Shown here: in pieces, positions 26,812 to 36,596 of the stretch
Layout: each line of letters opens with the position of its first letter
Numbering within the stretch: the first letter of the stretch is position 1
The notes under the pieces: model-generated
The model's input: only the letters and a program-made list of their open reading frames with translations
Database searches by the model: none
Told to the model about the DNA's origin: nothing
Position numbers and translations under genes: made by a program
Assembly (NCBI RefSeq): GCF_001889605.1
Contig: NZ_CP018171.1
Span: 620,001 to 684,000 of the forward strand
Direction of reading: 5' to 3'
DNA from: Aquibium oceanicum
Lineage (GTDB): Bacteria; Pseudomonadota; Alphaproteobacteria; Rhizobiales; Rhizobiaceae
DNA length: 64,000 nt

Positions 26812-28332
26812 ATGACGAACCACATGTTCGGTGCCATCCGGAATGCCGCCACGGAGTTCGGTGCGCTCTTCGTGGAAACGACCGACGGGCGGCGCTGGAC
26901 CTATGGCGACATGATCGCGGAATCCGGCCGCCTTGCCGAAAGGCTCGTCGAACGCGGGGTGCAGCCCGGCGACCGGGTTGCCGCGCAGACCGAAAAGAGC
27001 GTCGAGGCGCTGATGCTCTACCTCGCCTGTCTCCGGGCCGGCGCCGTCTATCTGCCGCTCAATCCCGCCTATACGCTGCCGGAACTCGGGTACTTCGTCG
27101 GCGACGCGGAGCCGCGACTGCTCGTGGTGGCGCCGGAAAAGGCTGCCGGCGCGCGTGAGGTCGCCGATCGCCACGGCGCGCATCTGGACACGCTCGACGC
27201 CAATGGCGGGGGTTCACTGCTGGAGGGGCTGGAGGCGACATCCGGCGATTTCAGCGACGTCGCGCGGGGCGCCGACGACCTCGCGGCAATCCTCTACACC
27301 TCCGGCACGACCGGCCGATCCAAGGGGGCGATGCTGACGCACGACAACCTTCTGTCGAATGCCGTCACCCTCGTCGACTACTGGGGCTTCACGTCGGACG
27401 ACCATCTCATCCATGCGCTGCCGATCTTCCACACGCACGGCCTGTTCGTCGCGTCGAATGTGGTGCTGCTGTCGGGCGGGTCGATGATGTTCCTGCAAAA
27501 ATTCGATCCCGAAGAGGTGCTGCGCCTCATGCCGGCTGCCACGACGATGATGGGCGTTCCCACCTTCTATACGCGGCTCCTCCAGCATCCGGGCCTGAAC
27601 CGCGAGACGGCGGCGGGGATGCGGCTCTTCACGTCGGGATCCGCGCCGTTGCTGGCCGAGACGCATCGGCAGTTTAAGGAGAGGACCGGTCACGCGATCC
27701 TCGAGCGCTACGGCATGACAGAGACGAACATGAACACCTCAAATCCCTATGACGGCGACCGGATCGCCGGGACGGTGGGCTTCCCGCTGCCCGGCGTCGA
27801 CCTGCGCATCGTCGATCCGGAGAGCGGCGCGGCGGTACCGCAGGGCGAGACGGGCATGATCGAGGTTAAGGGTCCCAACGTCTTCAAGGGCTATTGGCGC
27901 ATGCCGGAGAAAACTGCTTCGGAGTTCCGCGACGACGGCTTCTTCGTCACCGGCGACTTGGGCATCGTCGACGGGCGCGGCTACGTCCAGATCGTCGGGC
28001 GCGGCAAGGACCTCGTCATTTCGGGTGGCTACAACGTCTATCCGAAGGAAGTCGAGACCGAGATCGACCAGCTTCCAGGCGTAGTGGAGAGCGCGGTGAT
28101 CGGCGTTCCGCATCCCGACTTCGGCGAAGGGGTGACCGCGGTCGTGGTGAAGGAGGCGGGGGCGTCGATCGACGAGGCGTCGGTCGTCGCGAGCCTACAG
28201 AACAGGCTGGCACGCTACAAGCAGCCGAAGCGGGTGATCTTCGTCGCGGACCTGCCGCGCAATACGATGGGCAAGGTGCAGAAGAACGTGCTGCGCGAGG
28301 AGTATGCCGCGATCTACGAAAAGGCGCGGTAG
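26812..28332 (+). CDS. matB: Malonyl-CoA synthetase (MatB type)
   Basis: The 506-aa adenylate-forming enzyme activates malonate to malonyl-CoA with ATP and CoA. It has the AMP-binding loop YTSGTTGRSKGAML, the motif GRGKDLVISGGYNVYPKE and the C-terminal catalytic Lys segment PRNTMGKVQKN. The protein aligns in outline with rhizobial MatB from its first residues (MFGAIRNAA), but matA (malonyl-CoA decarboxylase) and a malonate transporter are not adjacent, so another short dicarboxylate remains possible. GGGGGAGACGAG precedes the ATG. It converges on regA with 21 bases between. Confidence 0.85.
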   Translation: MTNHMFGAIRNAATEFGALFVETTDGRRWTYGDMIAESGRLAERLVERGVQPGDRVAAQTEKSVEALMLYLACLRAGAVYLPLNPAYTLPELGYFVGDAEPRLLVVAPEKAAGAREVADRHGAHLDTLDANGGGSLLEGLEATSGDFSDVARGADDLAAILYTSGTTGRSKGAMLTHDNLLSNAVTLVDYWGFTSDDHLIHALPIFHTHGLFVASNVVLLSGGSMMFLQKFDPEEVLRLMPAATTMMGVPTFYTRLLQHPGLNRETAAGMRLFTSGSAPLLAETHRQFKERTGHAILERYGMTETNMNTSNPYDGDRIAGTVGFPLPGVDLRIVDPESGAAVPQGETGMIEVKGPNVFKGYWRMPEKTASEFRDDGFFVTGDLGIVDGRGYVQIVGRGKDLVISGGYNVYPKEVETEIDQLPGVVESAVIGVPHPDFGEGVTAVVVKEAGASIDEASVVASLQNRLARYKQPKRVIFVADLPRNTMGKVQKNVLREEYAAIYEKAR

Positions 28333-28353
28333 GGACGACCGCCCGCGAAGGCT

Positions 28354-28908
28354 TCAGCGCGGCGCGCGCTTGGCCAGGATGCGCTGCAGCGTGCGGCGGT
28401 GCATGTTGAGCCGGCGCGCGGTCTCGGAAACGTTGCGGTCGCACATCTCGTAGACGCGCTGGATGTGTTCCCAGCGCACGCGGTCGGCCGACATCGGGTT
28501 TTCCGGCGGCTCGATCTTCTCGCCCTTGGTGCGGGTGAGAGCCGCATAGACCTCGTCCGCATCGGCTGGCTTGGCGAGATAGTCGATCGCGCCGAGCTTC
28601 ACGGCCGTCACCGCCGTTGCGATGTTGCCGTAACCGGTGAGGATCACCGTGCGCGAATCCGCACGCTTCTCGCGGATGGCCGAGACCACGTCGAGGCCGT
28701 TGCCGTCGCCCAGCCGCATGTCGACCACCGCGTAGGCGGGCGCTGCCGTCTTCACCTTGGCCTGCGCCTCCTCCACGCTCTCGGCCGTCTCCACCTCGAA
28801 GCCGCGGCTTTCCATGGCGCGGGCGAGGCGGGTGAGGAACGGTTTGTCGTCGTCGACGATCAGGAGCGAGCGATCCTCGCCGAGTGCGTCGTCTGTTTCT
28901 GCGGTCAT
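28354..28908 (-). CDS. regA: Redox response regulator RegA/ActR
   Basis: The 184-aa regulator has a receiver domain with phospho-acceptor Asp63 (VVDMRLG) and Lys in YLAKP, then a short Pro-containing linker and a Fis-type helix-turn-helix at the C-terminus (NVSETARRLNMHRRTLQRIL). RegA/ActR/PrrA proteins control respiration, carbon and nitrogen metabolism and acid tolerance in response to redox state. It is preceded by its kinase regB with a 69-base gap. Confidence 0.95.
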   Translation of the reverse strand: MTAETDDALGEDRSLLIVDDDKPFLTRLARAMESRGFEVETAESVEEAQAKVKTAAPAYAVVDMRLGDGNGLDVVSAIREKRADSRTVILTGYGNIATAVTAVKLGAIDYLAKPADADEVYAALTRTKGEKIEPPENPMSADRVRWEHIQRVYEMCDRNVSETARRLNMHRRTLQRILAKRAPR

Positions 28909-28977
28909 GATGTCGTCATCCGGGAAGCTTCGCCCCTTATGTATTCAAAAAAAGCTCTATGTCCATTCGGGCGGGCG

Positions 28978-30300
28978 TCATCCGGCCGCCTCCGCCAGCC
29001 CGCCTTGGCTCAGGAAGACCTCGCGCGGCCAGGTGACCTCGACCTCGGCGCCCTGTCCGGGTGCCGAGCCGTTGCGGAAGGCCACCGCTGCGCCGGATCG
29101 TTCGAGCAGCGTCTTGGCGATGAAGACGCCGAGACCCAGGCCGCCGCCGCCTTCGACCTGCGCGCCGGAGCGGGTGGTCATGTAGGGTTCGCCGATGCGG
29201 TCCATGATCTCCGGTGGAAATCCCGGCCCGTCGTCGCTGACATGAATCCTGACGCGGTCCTGGTCCCAATCCCATCGGATGGCTACGCTCTCGCGGGCGA
29301 AGTCGACGGCGTTCTCGACGAGATTGCCGAGCCCGTAGATGACGCCCGGATTGCGCCGGCCGACGGGCTCAGGCCCGATCATCTTTCCTGGCTTCAGGTG
29401 AATCTCGATGCCGAAATCGCGGTGGGGCGCGATGACGTCCTCGATCAGCGAGGTGAGCGGCAGCCTCGCAAGGTGTTCCTCGCTCTGCGACGACAGGCTG
29501 GTCAGCCGCTTCAGGATCTCCTTGCAGCGCTCGCTCTGGGAGCGGAGCAGGGCGATGTCCTCGTGCAGCTTGGGATCGTCCGCAAGCGCGAGCTGCATCT
29601 CCTTCGCCACGAGCGCGATGGTGGCGAGCGGCGTGCCGAGTTCGTGGGCGGCCGCCGCCGCGAGCCCGTCGAGCGCGGAGAGATGCTGTTCGCGTTGCAG
29701 GACGAGTTCGGTCGCCGACAGCGCCGCCGCGAGTTGGCGCGCCTCCTCGGCCACCCGCCAGGCGTAGATCGCAGTGAAGGCGATAGTGGACAGGATCGCC
29801 ATCCAGACGCCGGTCACATAGAGGAAGGGAACAGCCAGCCCCGAGGCTTCGTACCAGGGGAGCGGAAGATGGTATACCGCCAGCAGCGAAGCCGCCGCGC
29901 CGACGATTAGCCCCAGCAAAGCCGTGTACATCAGCGGCAGCGAGGTCGCCGAGATGACGACCGGGACGATCATCAGGATGGCGAAGGGGTTGGCCAGGCC
30001 GCCGGTCAGGTAGAGAAGCCCGGCCAACTGCAGCGCATCGACGACGAGGATCGCCAGCGCGGCCACCGGCTGGAGGCGATGCGTCGCCGGATAGCGGAAG
30101 GCCAGAAAGAGATTGATCCACGCCGAAGCGGCGATGAGCGCGAAGCAGGCGGCGACAGGGGTCGTGAACTCGAACCAGTAGGCCACCACGAGGATGGCCG
30201 CGCTCTGGCCGATGATCGCCAGCCAGCGGAGCCTGATCAGCGTGTTGAGGCGAAGCCGCCTGCTCTGCTGGTAGTCGAGTGTCCGAGGATCTTTCGGCAT
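28978..30300 (-). CDS. regB: Redox sensor histidine kinase RegB/ActS
   Basis: The 440-aa kinase has six membrane segments in residues 25-185, with the quinone-linked heptapeptide GGLANPF at 100-106. The H-box contains His219 (AAHELGTPLA), and Cys259 (SERCKEIL) sits where the redox-active Cys of RegB is found. The ATPase domain shows NLVENAVDFA, DDGPGFPPE and GLGVFIAKTL. The ATG at 30300 matches the family; the frame is open further upstream. It should phosphorylate RegA, encoded just downstream. Confidence 0.95.
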   Translation of the reverse strand: MPKDPRTLDYQQSRRLRLNTLIRLRWLAIIGQSAAILVVAYWFEFTTPVAACFALIAASAWINLFLAFRYPATHRLQPVAALAILVVDALQLAGLLYLTGGLANPFAILMIVPVVISATSLPLMYTALLGLIVGAAASLLAVYHLPLPWYEASGLAVPFLYVTGVWMAILSTIAFTAIYAWRVAEEARQLAAALSATELVLQREQHLSALDGLAAAAAHELGTPLATIALVAKEMQLALADDPKLHEDIALLRSQSERCKEILKRLTSLSSQSEEHLARLPLTSLIEDVIAPHRDFGIEIHLKPGKMIGPEPVGRRNPGVIYGLGNLVENAVDFARESVAIRWDWDQDRVRIHVSDDGPGFPPEIMDRIGEPYMTTRSGAQVEGGGGLGLGVFIAKTLLERSGAAVAFRNGSAPGQGAEVEVTWPREVFLSQGGLAEAAG

Positions 30301-30389
30301 CGGGAAGCTATACTGCCTTTCCGGTCCGGATTGAAACGATCTCCCCGGGAAACGTCGCCACTGGAATGTCATCGGTCTGTTATCCGTCG

Positions 30390-32855
30390 TCAGGTGCCAC
30401 GGGGCTTGGCGCGCGACGTTGCCTGCGCTTCCAGCGGGTTTTCGGGCCACACGTGCCGAGGGTAGCGGCCGCGCATGTCGGACCGCACGTCGGCCCACGA
30501 GCCACGCCAGAACCCCGGCAGGTCGCGCGTGGTCTGGATCGGGCGATGCGCTGGCGAAAGAAGTTCGACGGTGAGCGGCACCGTGCCGCCGGCGATCGAG
30601 GGATGCCGGTCCAGCCCGAACAGTTCCTGCACGCGGATCGACAGCACCGGATGCTCGCCTTCGTAGCCGATGGGCACGCGGCTGCCGCTCGGCGCTTCGA
30701 AATGGGTCGGCGCGAGGTCGTCGATCCGCCGCTGGAGATCGTAGGGAACCAGCGACCGCAGCCCATCGCAGAGCGCCTGCTCAGGCAGGGCGGCAAGCTT
30801 CGCCTCGCCGCGCAGGAAGGGGAGGAGCCAGGTATCTAGCACCGAGAACAGTGCATCGTCGGCCATGTCTGGCCATGGCGGGCCCAGGCCCTCGAAGAGC
30901 CATCCGAGCCGGTGCCGCAACGCCGTCGACGGCCTTCCCCAGGGAAGAATGGCCAGCCCGTTCTCGCGGATTGCGTCGAGCACCGCCCGGTCGGCCTCTT
31001 CTCCGCGCGGAGCGGGCAGGAGGCGTTCCGACAGGACTATCGCGCCGAGCCGCGCCGTCTCCCGGACCCGCACCGCCTTCTTCTCCGGATCAAAGCTCGA
31101 CCGGATCTGGCGCTCGATCCGGTGCGAGAGTTTCTGCCTGATGTCGGCTTCACTCACGACGGCGGCCGAGACGATGCGGGCGTTCTGCGCCTTCCCCTGC
31201 AAGTCCGCCACGACCAGGAACTCCTGCCCGGCGAGTGGGTCCGTCTCGTCGACGACGGCGCCCCTGCCATTGGCGAGCACGAAGCGGCCGCGCGCGCCGC
31301 GGGCCCTGGCGACACGGTCAGGCCATGCGTCGAGAAGGAGGGCGCCGACGCTCGCGCCAGCGGACACGTCGGACCGGGCGGATAAGGACGTACCGGCCAG
31401 GCGCCGGGCAAAGGATCGTGCGCCGTCGGCGCGGGGGCCGCGTTCGGTGCGGAATCGGGACAGGCGCGTCTCGAGATCGGCGCTGTTGCCGCCCAGGCCC
31501 CGTTCCGTCATCAGGACGGCGAGTTCTGCGGCGATAAAGGCTTCACCCCGGCCCGCGGCTTTGGCGACCATGTGAGCCAGCCGTACGGGCAGGGCCAGCC
31601 GGCGCATTGCCTTGCCGTCCGCCGTGATGCGGCCGTCCCCGTCGATCGCGCCAAGATCGAGGAGGAGCGTCCGGGCCTCCGCAAGCCCCGCCTTGGGCGG
31701 CGGGTCGAGGAAGGAGAGCGTTTGCACGTCGGAAACGCCGAAGGCGGCGCCATCGAGCACGAGGCCGGAAAGATCCGCCTCGAGGATTTCAGGCGGGGTG
31801 AAGGCCGGCAGCGCCGCCGTCTGCTCGGCGCGCCACAGACGGATCGCGATTCCGGGGCTGGTGCGGCCGGCGCGGCCCGCGCGCTGGTCGGCCGAGGCGC
31901 GGGAGACCCGCACCGTCTCGAGCCGGGTCAGGCCGGTCGCCGGCTCGTATCTCGGCAGGCGGGACAGGCCGCTGTCGACGACCACCCGCACCCCATCGAT
32001 GGTGATGGACGTTTCGGCGATCGACGTCGCGAGAACCACCTTTCGCCGCCCCGCCGGCGCGGGGCGGATCGCGGCGTCTTGCGCGCGGCTTTCCATGTTG
32101 CCGAAGAGCGCGATGACGTCGGTATCGGCGGCGACCTTGCCGGCCAGCCGCTCCGCCGTCCGTTCGATCTCGCGCTGGCCGGGCAGGAAGGCCAGTACGC
32201 TGCCCTGCTCGCCGGCCAGCGCGCCGCGGATCGCCTGCGCGATGGCGTCCTCGACCGGTGTTTCGGGCGGGCGTTCCTGGTAGCGGATGTCGACGGGGAA
32301 GCTGCGGCCGGCGCTTTCGATCACCGGCGCATCGCCGAGCAGGCGCGAGACGCGCGCGCCGTCGAGCGTGGCCGACATGACCAGGAGCCGCAGGTCCGGC
32401 CGAAGTGCGCCCTGCACGTCGAGCGCAAGCGCGAGGCCGAAGTCGCCGTCCAGCGAACGCTCGTGGAACTCGTCGAAGAGTACGGCCGCTATGCCCGGCA
32501 GTTCGGGATCGTCGAGGATCATGCGCGAAAGGATGCCTTCGGTGACGACGAGGATCCTGGTGTCTCGGGAGGTGCGGCTTTCCATCCGCATCGCGTAGCC
32601 TACCGTGCGGCCGACCTCTTCGCCGATGAGTTCCGCCATGCGTCGGGCGGCGGCGCGCGCGGCGAGGCGGCGTGGCTCCAGGAGCAGGATCGTGCCGTCG
32701 CCGCGCCAGGCTTCGTCCATGAGGGCGAGAGGCACGAGCGTGGTCTTTCCCGCCCCCGGCGGCGCGACCAGAACGGCGGCATTGCCGTCGGCGAGTGCCG
32801 TGAGCAGCCCCGGCAGCGCCTCGCTTACGGGCAGACGAGGCAGACCGTCCTTCAT
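30390..32855 (-). CDS. hrpB: ATP-dependent helicase HrpB
   Basis: The 821-aa DExH-box helicase has Walker A APPGAGKTT near residue 40, the HrpB-type box DEFHER, motif III SATLDG and motif VI DQRAGRAGRT, then the helicase-associated domain and the HrpB C-terminal domain, where PLTVELLSPAHRPIQTTRD is typical. The cellular role of HrpB is poorly defined (RNA processing in some bacteria). Its ATG overlaps the stop of the ynjD-like ATPase by one base, so it is translationally coupled to the transporter. Confidence 0.93.
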   Translation of the reverse strand: MKDGLPRLPVSEALPGLLTALADGNAAVLVAPPGAGKTTLVPLALMDEAWRGDGTILLLEPRRLAARAAARRMAELIGEEVGRTVGYAMRMESRTSRDTRILVVTEGILSRMILDDPELPGIAAVLFDEFHERSLDGDFGLALALDVQGALRPDLRLLVMSATLDGARVSRLLGDAPVIESAGRSFPVDIRYQERPPETPVEDAIAQAIRGALAGEQGSVLAFLPGQREIERTAERLAGKVAADTDVIALFGNMESRAQDAAIRPAPAGRRKVVLATSIAETSITIDGVRVVVDSGLSRLPRYEPATGLTRLETVRVSRASADQRAGRAGRTSPGIAIRLWRAEQTAALPAFTPPEILEADLSGLVLDGAAFGVSDVQTLSFLDPPPKAGLAEARTLLLDLGAIDGDGRITADGKAMRRLALPVRLAHMVAKAAGRGEAFIAAELAVLMTERGLGGNSADLETRLSRFRTERGPRADGARSFARRLAGTSLSARSDVSAGASVGALLLDAWPDRVARARGARGRFVLANGRGAVVDETDPLAGQEFLVVADLQGKAQNARIVSAAVVSEADIRQKLSHRIERQIRSSFDPEKKAVRVRETARLGAIVLSERLLPAPRGEEADRAVLDAIRENGLAILPWGRPSTALRHRLGWLFEGLGPPWPDMADDALFSVLDTWLLPFLRGEAKLAALPEQALCDGLRSLVPYDLQRRIDDLAPTHFEAPSGSRVPIGYEGEHPVLSIRVQELFGLDRHPSIAGGTVPLTVELLSPAHRPIQTTRDLPGFWRGSWADVRSDMRGRYPRHVWPENPLEAQATSRAKPRGT

Positions 32856-33493
32856 CAGCCGCCGATCCGCACGACGGGACCGCCCGCGGCCTGCGCATCC
32901 GCCTCGTCATGCGTCACCAGAAGGACGGGAAGCCCGCGCTCCCGCGCCTTGGAGAAGACCAGCCTGCGCATCTGCTGGCGAAGTTCGGTATCCAGCTTCG
33001 AGAACGGCTCGTCGAGAAGCAGCGTCCTCGGCGCGGACAGGAGAACGCGCGCCAGCGCCACTCGCGCTTTCTGGCCCCCCGACAGCGTGTCGGGATCGCG
33101 GTCTTCCATGCCATCGAGCTCCACGCCCGCCAGCGCTTCCCTGGCCAGTCTCATCCGTTCGGACTTTCCCCGGAGTGCGGCGGGGATGGCAAACAGCAGA
33201 TTTCCGGCCACGGACATGTGCGGGAAGAGCAGCGGATCCTGGAAGAGGATGCCGACATGGCGGTCTTCGGGAGGGAGCGCGGTGAGGTCGACGTCGCCGG
33301 CACGGACCCGGCCGCTGGCCTCGAAGACCCGGTCGAGAAAACCGCCGACATAGGCGAGCAGCGTGGACTTGCCCGAGCCGGAGGGTCCCATGATGGTCAG
33401 TACCTCGCCGGGCTCGACGGCATGCGTGATCGAGATCAGCATGCGCCCGCCGAGCGCGATCGTCACGCCTTCCAGTCTCAGTCCGTCTCCCAT
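32855..33493 (-). CDS. ynjD: ABC transporter ATPase (YnjD-like)
   Basis: The 212-aa ATPase has Walker A GPSGSGKST, signature LSGGQKARVALAR, Walker B LLLDEPFSKLD and switch His in LLVTHDEADA. It is shorter than most importers' ATPases and fits the thiamine/YnjD group. It follows the permease by 12 bases and forms a YnjBCD-type importer with it and the binding protein. Confidence 0.9.
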   Translation of the reverse strand: MGDGLRLEGVTIALGGRMLISITHAVEPGEVLTIMGPSGSGKSTLLAYVGGFLDRVFEASGRVRAGDVDLTALPPEDRHVGILFQDPLLFPHMSVAGNLLFAIPAALRGKSERMRLAREALAGVELDGMEDRDPDTLSGGQKARVALARVLLSAPRTLLLDEPFSKLDTELRQQMRRLVFSKARERGLPVLLVTHDEADAQAAGGPVVRIGG

Positions 33494-33505
33494 TCGCCCT
33501 GCCGA

Positions 33506-35182
33506 TCAGACCCGCATCGCACGGAAGCGCCGGAATAGCAGCGCCGGGACGAGAGTGGCAACGACAAAGCCCATCATGGGAAGGACCATCTGGAGGAAGG
33601 CGTAGACCCCGATGACGCGCCGATTGCCGCCCGATGCGAGCGTCACGGCTTCGGTCGTGATCGTCGTCAGACGCCCGGCGCCGATCAGCACCGTCGGCAG
33701 GTAGAGGCCGACCGAGACGGCAAAGCCAACCGCCATCGCGGTGAGCAAGGGGCGCGTCAGCATGGGGAGGCGCACGGCGAGGAAGGTCTTCAGCCGAGAC
33801 TTGCCGAGCCCGGCCGCGATCGCCTCGTAGCGGCGGTCGTAGGCGCGCCACGGGTCGGAGAGCGACAGGAAGACGTAGGGCATGACGAAGACGAGGTGCG
33901 CGAGGATGAGCGCAGGCAGGCCGGCGACGGCGCCGGAGAGCAAGAACAGAAGCTGCAAGCCGAACAGGAAGGCCACCTGCGGCACCAGAAGTGGGAGGTA
34001 GATCAGCAGCGCCGAGCCGCGGCCGATCCTGCCGGTCTCGTCCTCCCGAAGCAGGCAGAGCAGGGTGATGGCGAACGCGATCAGGGTGGAGACGAGCCCG
34101 GCGATCACCGTTGTGGCGAGTGGTGCGAGGATGCGCGGCAGGGCGGTGGTCCAGTTGCGCAGGCTGAAGCCGCGCGGCAACGCGTCGGGGAACTGCCATA
34201 GACCGGCGACCGACCAGATGGCGAGCGTCGCCAGCCCGGCGAAGACCGTAGCGGCCGAGGCGAGCATCGCCACGAGCGCGACGGTCCTGACGAGGCGATC
34301 CCGCACGCACCGTCGGCCGGCGGCTGCGAGGCGGTCGCGGAACGCGGCGCCGATGTGCTCAATCACGATCCAGAGCAGGATTGCGAGGGCGGAGACGGCG
34401 AGTTGCAGCAGGGCTCCGGCGGAGGCGAGGAAGCGCATGGAGAGATCGGGATCGTTCATCCATTCCACCAGCCGCGCCGCAAGGGTTGGTGGCGCGGACG
34501 GGCCGAGGATGATGGCGACGGCGACCACCGAGGAGGCGAAGGCGATGACGGCGAAGACCGGCAGCCTGATCTGTCGATAGATCGGCGGCCAGACGCAGAA
34601 CAGGAAGCCGGCGACGCGGCCATAGCCGAGCGAGGCGACGAGCATGCGGGTGCGCGCCAGCGGCACCTGCGGCAGGGCGGCAAGCGTGACCAGGAGCAGG
34701 AACGGGACTTCCTTCACCACCAGCCCGGCGATCATCGACAGGCCCATGGGATCGTTCACGATGAGCCAGTCCGGCGGGCGGGTCCAGCCGGTCAGTTCCG
34801 GCGAGACGAGGCGGGCGAGGAAGCCGCTGGGAGCGATGAGGAAGGCGAGCCCGAAGGCCGCCGCCGCATGCGGCACCGACAGGAGCGGCGAGATGACGTG
34901 CTGGATGCGGGAAAACAGCGGCGTGCCGGCCCATGCGGCGACGAAGAGCATCACGACGATCAGGGAGAGCGTCGCGGCCGCAAGGCCTGCGAAGAGGCTG
35001 AGAAGGGCCGAGTGCGCAATGCCGGGTGCCGCGGCGAGTTCGCGCAGCGGCGCGAGCGAGAATGCCGTACCCCCGAGCGCCGGCAGATAGCCGAAGGCGG
35101 GCAGGATCGTTCCCGCCAGCCCGGCGAGGATCGGTCCCGAAAGAAGCAGGACCGCCAGCGGCGGCCCGACGCGGGTCAGCAA
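33506..35182 (-). CDS. ynjC: Duplicated ABC permease (YnjC/ThiP-like)
   Basis: The 558-aa inner-membrane protein holds two fused permease halves of about six helices each, as in ThiP, FbpB and YnjC. EAA-loop-like segments are SLGYGRVAGFLFCVWPP in the first half and AAGLGKSRLKTFLAVRLP in the second. The start at TTG 35182 is chosen because AGGGGAGGA lies just upstream; starts further upstream would overlap the binding-protein gene. The substrate is unknown; the family handles thiamine, iron or other small ligands. Confidence 0.88.
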   Translation of the reverse strand: MLTRVGPPLAVLLLSGPILAGLAGTILPAFGYLPALGGTAFSLAPLRELAAAPGIAHSALLSLFAGLAAATLSLIVVMLFVAAWAGTPLFSRIQHVISPLLSVPHAAAAFGLAFLIAPSGFLARLVSPELTGWTRPPDWLIVNDPMGLSMIAGLVVKEVPFLLLVTLAALPQVPLARTRMLVASLGYGRVAGFLFCVWPPIYRQIRLPVFAVIAFASSVVAVAIILGPSAPPTLAARLVEWMNDPDLSMRFLASAGALLQLAVSALAILLWIVIEHIGAAFRDRLAAAGRRCVRDRLVRTVALVAMLASAATVFAGLATLAIWSVAGLWQFPDALPRGFSLRNWTTALPRILAPLATTVIAGLVSTLIAFAITLLCLLREDETGRIGRGSALLIYLPLLVPQVAFLFGLQLLFLLSGAVAGLPALILAHLVFVMPYVFLSLSDPWRAYDRRYEAIAAGLGKSRLKTFLAVRLPMLTRPLLTAMAVGFAVSVGLYLPTVLIGAGRLTTITTEAVTLASGGNRRVIGVYAFLQMVLPMMGFVVATLVPALLFRRFRAMRV

Positions 35183-35222
35183 GCCCGATCCTCCCCTATG
35201 CAGGGAGAAGGACCGGTTTTCG

Positions 35223-36443
35223 TCAATTGCCGACGCCGTAACGCCGCTTCCACTCGCCTTCCAGGCGTTCCAGCCAGGTGGGGTGCGGTTCGTCGATCGC
35301 CGGGCCGAGTTCGTTCGGCCGCAAGGTCGCGACGCCGAGGTCGAGCGCCTCGAAACGGGCGCGGTCGGCTGCGTCGAGCTTGTCCATGGCGAGCACGGTC
35401 GGGTCGCCCCAGACCTTCGGATCCTGCTTGCGCGCCTGCGCTTCCGGCGAGATGAGGAAGTTCGCGGCCACCAGCGCGCCGGCCTTGGAGGCGGCATTGT
35501 AGGGGATGGCGACGAAGTGCGTGTTGGACAGCGTGCCTTCCGGGAAGGTGAAGGAGCGGACCGTGTCGGGCAGCTCGCCGTTGGCGATCGCGCTGGAGGC
35601 TTCGGAAGGGTTGAAGGCGAAGATGATGTCCATCTCACCATCGGCGAGCATCTGCTTCATAGCCGGATAGTTCTGCGGATAGGCGCGGCCGGACCGCCAC
35701 ATGAGCGGATGGAGCTCGTCGAGATAGGCAAAGAGCGGCGCAACCGTCTTGTCGAACGTTGCATCGATCACCGGTGCGAGCAGAACGGACCGGTCTTCGA
35801 CCAGTTCGGAGAGGATCTGTTTGAGGAAGGACGAGCCGATGAAATCCGGCGGCTGCGGGTAGGAGAACCGCCCGGGATTGGCCTTTGACCAATCGAGCAG
35901 CGAGCGCGCATTCGTCGGCAGGGTGTCGGGGTCGGTGCGCGCCTGGTCGTAGAAGAACACCAGCTTGGCCATGCCCCAGGGGCTTTCGAGACCCTCGACG
36001 GGAATGGTGAAGTCGGTGCGGATCGTCGGCTTGTTCTCGATGTCGACATACTGCCAATCCGGCAGCACCTCCGCCCAGCCGGGGGAGAACAGGAGGCCCT
36101 GTTCCTTCATCGAGGCGAAATTCTCGCCGTTGATCCAGATGAGGTCGACCGAACCGCCCTCGTCCTTGCCCGCGGCCTTCTCCGCCACGACCTTGGCGAC
36201 GGCGTTGGCGGTGTCGTCGAGCTTCACGTGGACGAGTGCGACCCCGTAGCGCTGCTTCAGTTCCTCGCCGGCCCATTCGATGTAGGCATTGATGTTTTCC
36301 GAGCCGCCCCAAGCGTTCCAGTAGACGGTCTCGCCCTTCGCCTCGGCGAGAACAGCGTCCCAGTCTTTGGGGTTCGGATCGGCCGCAAGGGCCGTTAGCG
36401 TCATGGAGGCGAGGGAGATGGCAGTCAGAAGCAGTGTCTTCAC
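35223..36443 (-). CDS. ynjB: ABC transporter solute-binding protein (YnjB-like)
   Basis: The 406-aa periplasmic protein starts at GTG 36443 after GAGGACAAG and has a signal peptide ending near residue 20 (TALAAD). Segments such as YWNAWGGSENINAYIEWAGEEL (two adjoining motifs), DLIWINGENFASMKEQGLLF and YDQARTDPDTLPT are characteristic of E. coli YnjB. The ligand of YnjB is not established. It is the first gene of the transporter-hrpB operon. Confidence 0.9.
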   Translation of the reverse strand: MKTLLLTAISLASMTLTALAADPNPKDWDAVLAEAKGETVYWNAWGGSENINAYIEWAGEELKQRYGVALVHVKLDDTANAVAKVVAEKAAGKDEGGSVDLIWINGENFASMKEQGLLFSPGWAEVLPDWQYVDIENKPTIRTDFTIPVEGLESPWGMAKLVFFYDQARTDPDTLPTNARSLLDWSKANPGRFSYPQPPDFIGSSFLKQILSELVEDRSVLLAPVIDATFDKTVAPLFAYLDELHPLMWRSGRAYPQNYPAMKQMLADGEMDIIFAFNPSEASSAIANGELPDTVRSFTFPEGTLSNTHFVAIPYNAASKAGALVAANFLISPEAQARKQDPKVWGDPTVLAMDKLDAADRARFEALDLGVATLRPNELGPAIDEPHPTWLERLEGEWKRRYGVGN

Positions 36444-36596
36444 GCTTGTCCTCCTGGACGGAATTCCTTTGCCGGATTGAGCATGCGGGGGCGAAACGGG
36501 TCAATCGTGCCGGGGACACGCGGCGTCACTTCACCGTGACTCGGTCGTGAGCCCGATGTACACCGCGAGACGAAGGATCTGGAGGCAAAAAACCGC

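Noticed and set aside
31572-33353. 593-codon plus-strand frame opposite hrpB and ynjD
   Set aside because: Both antisense genes have all expected motifs; the frame is low-complexity and rich in Arg and Gly.
33506-35641. 711-aa version of the YnjC-like permease
   Set aside because: The first 153 codons overlap the binding-protein gene in another frame and are not permease-like; a TTG at 35182 with a strong ribosome-binding site gives a normal 558-aa protein.
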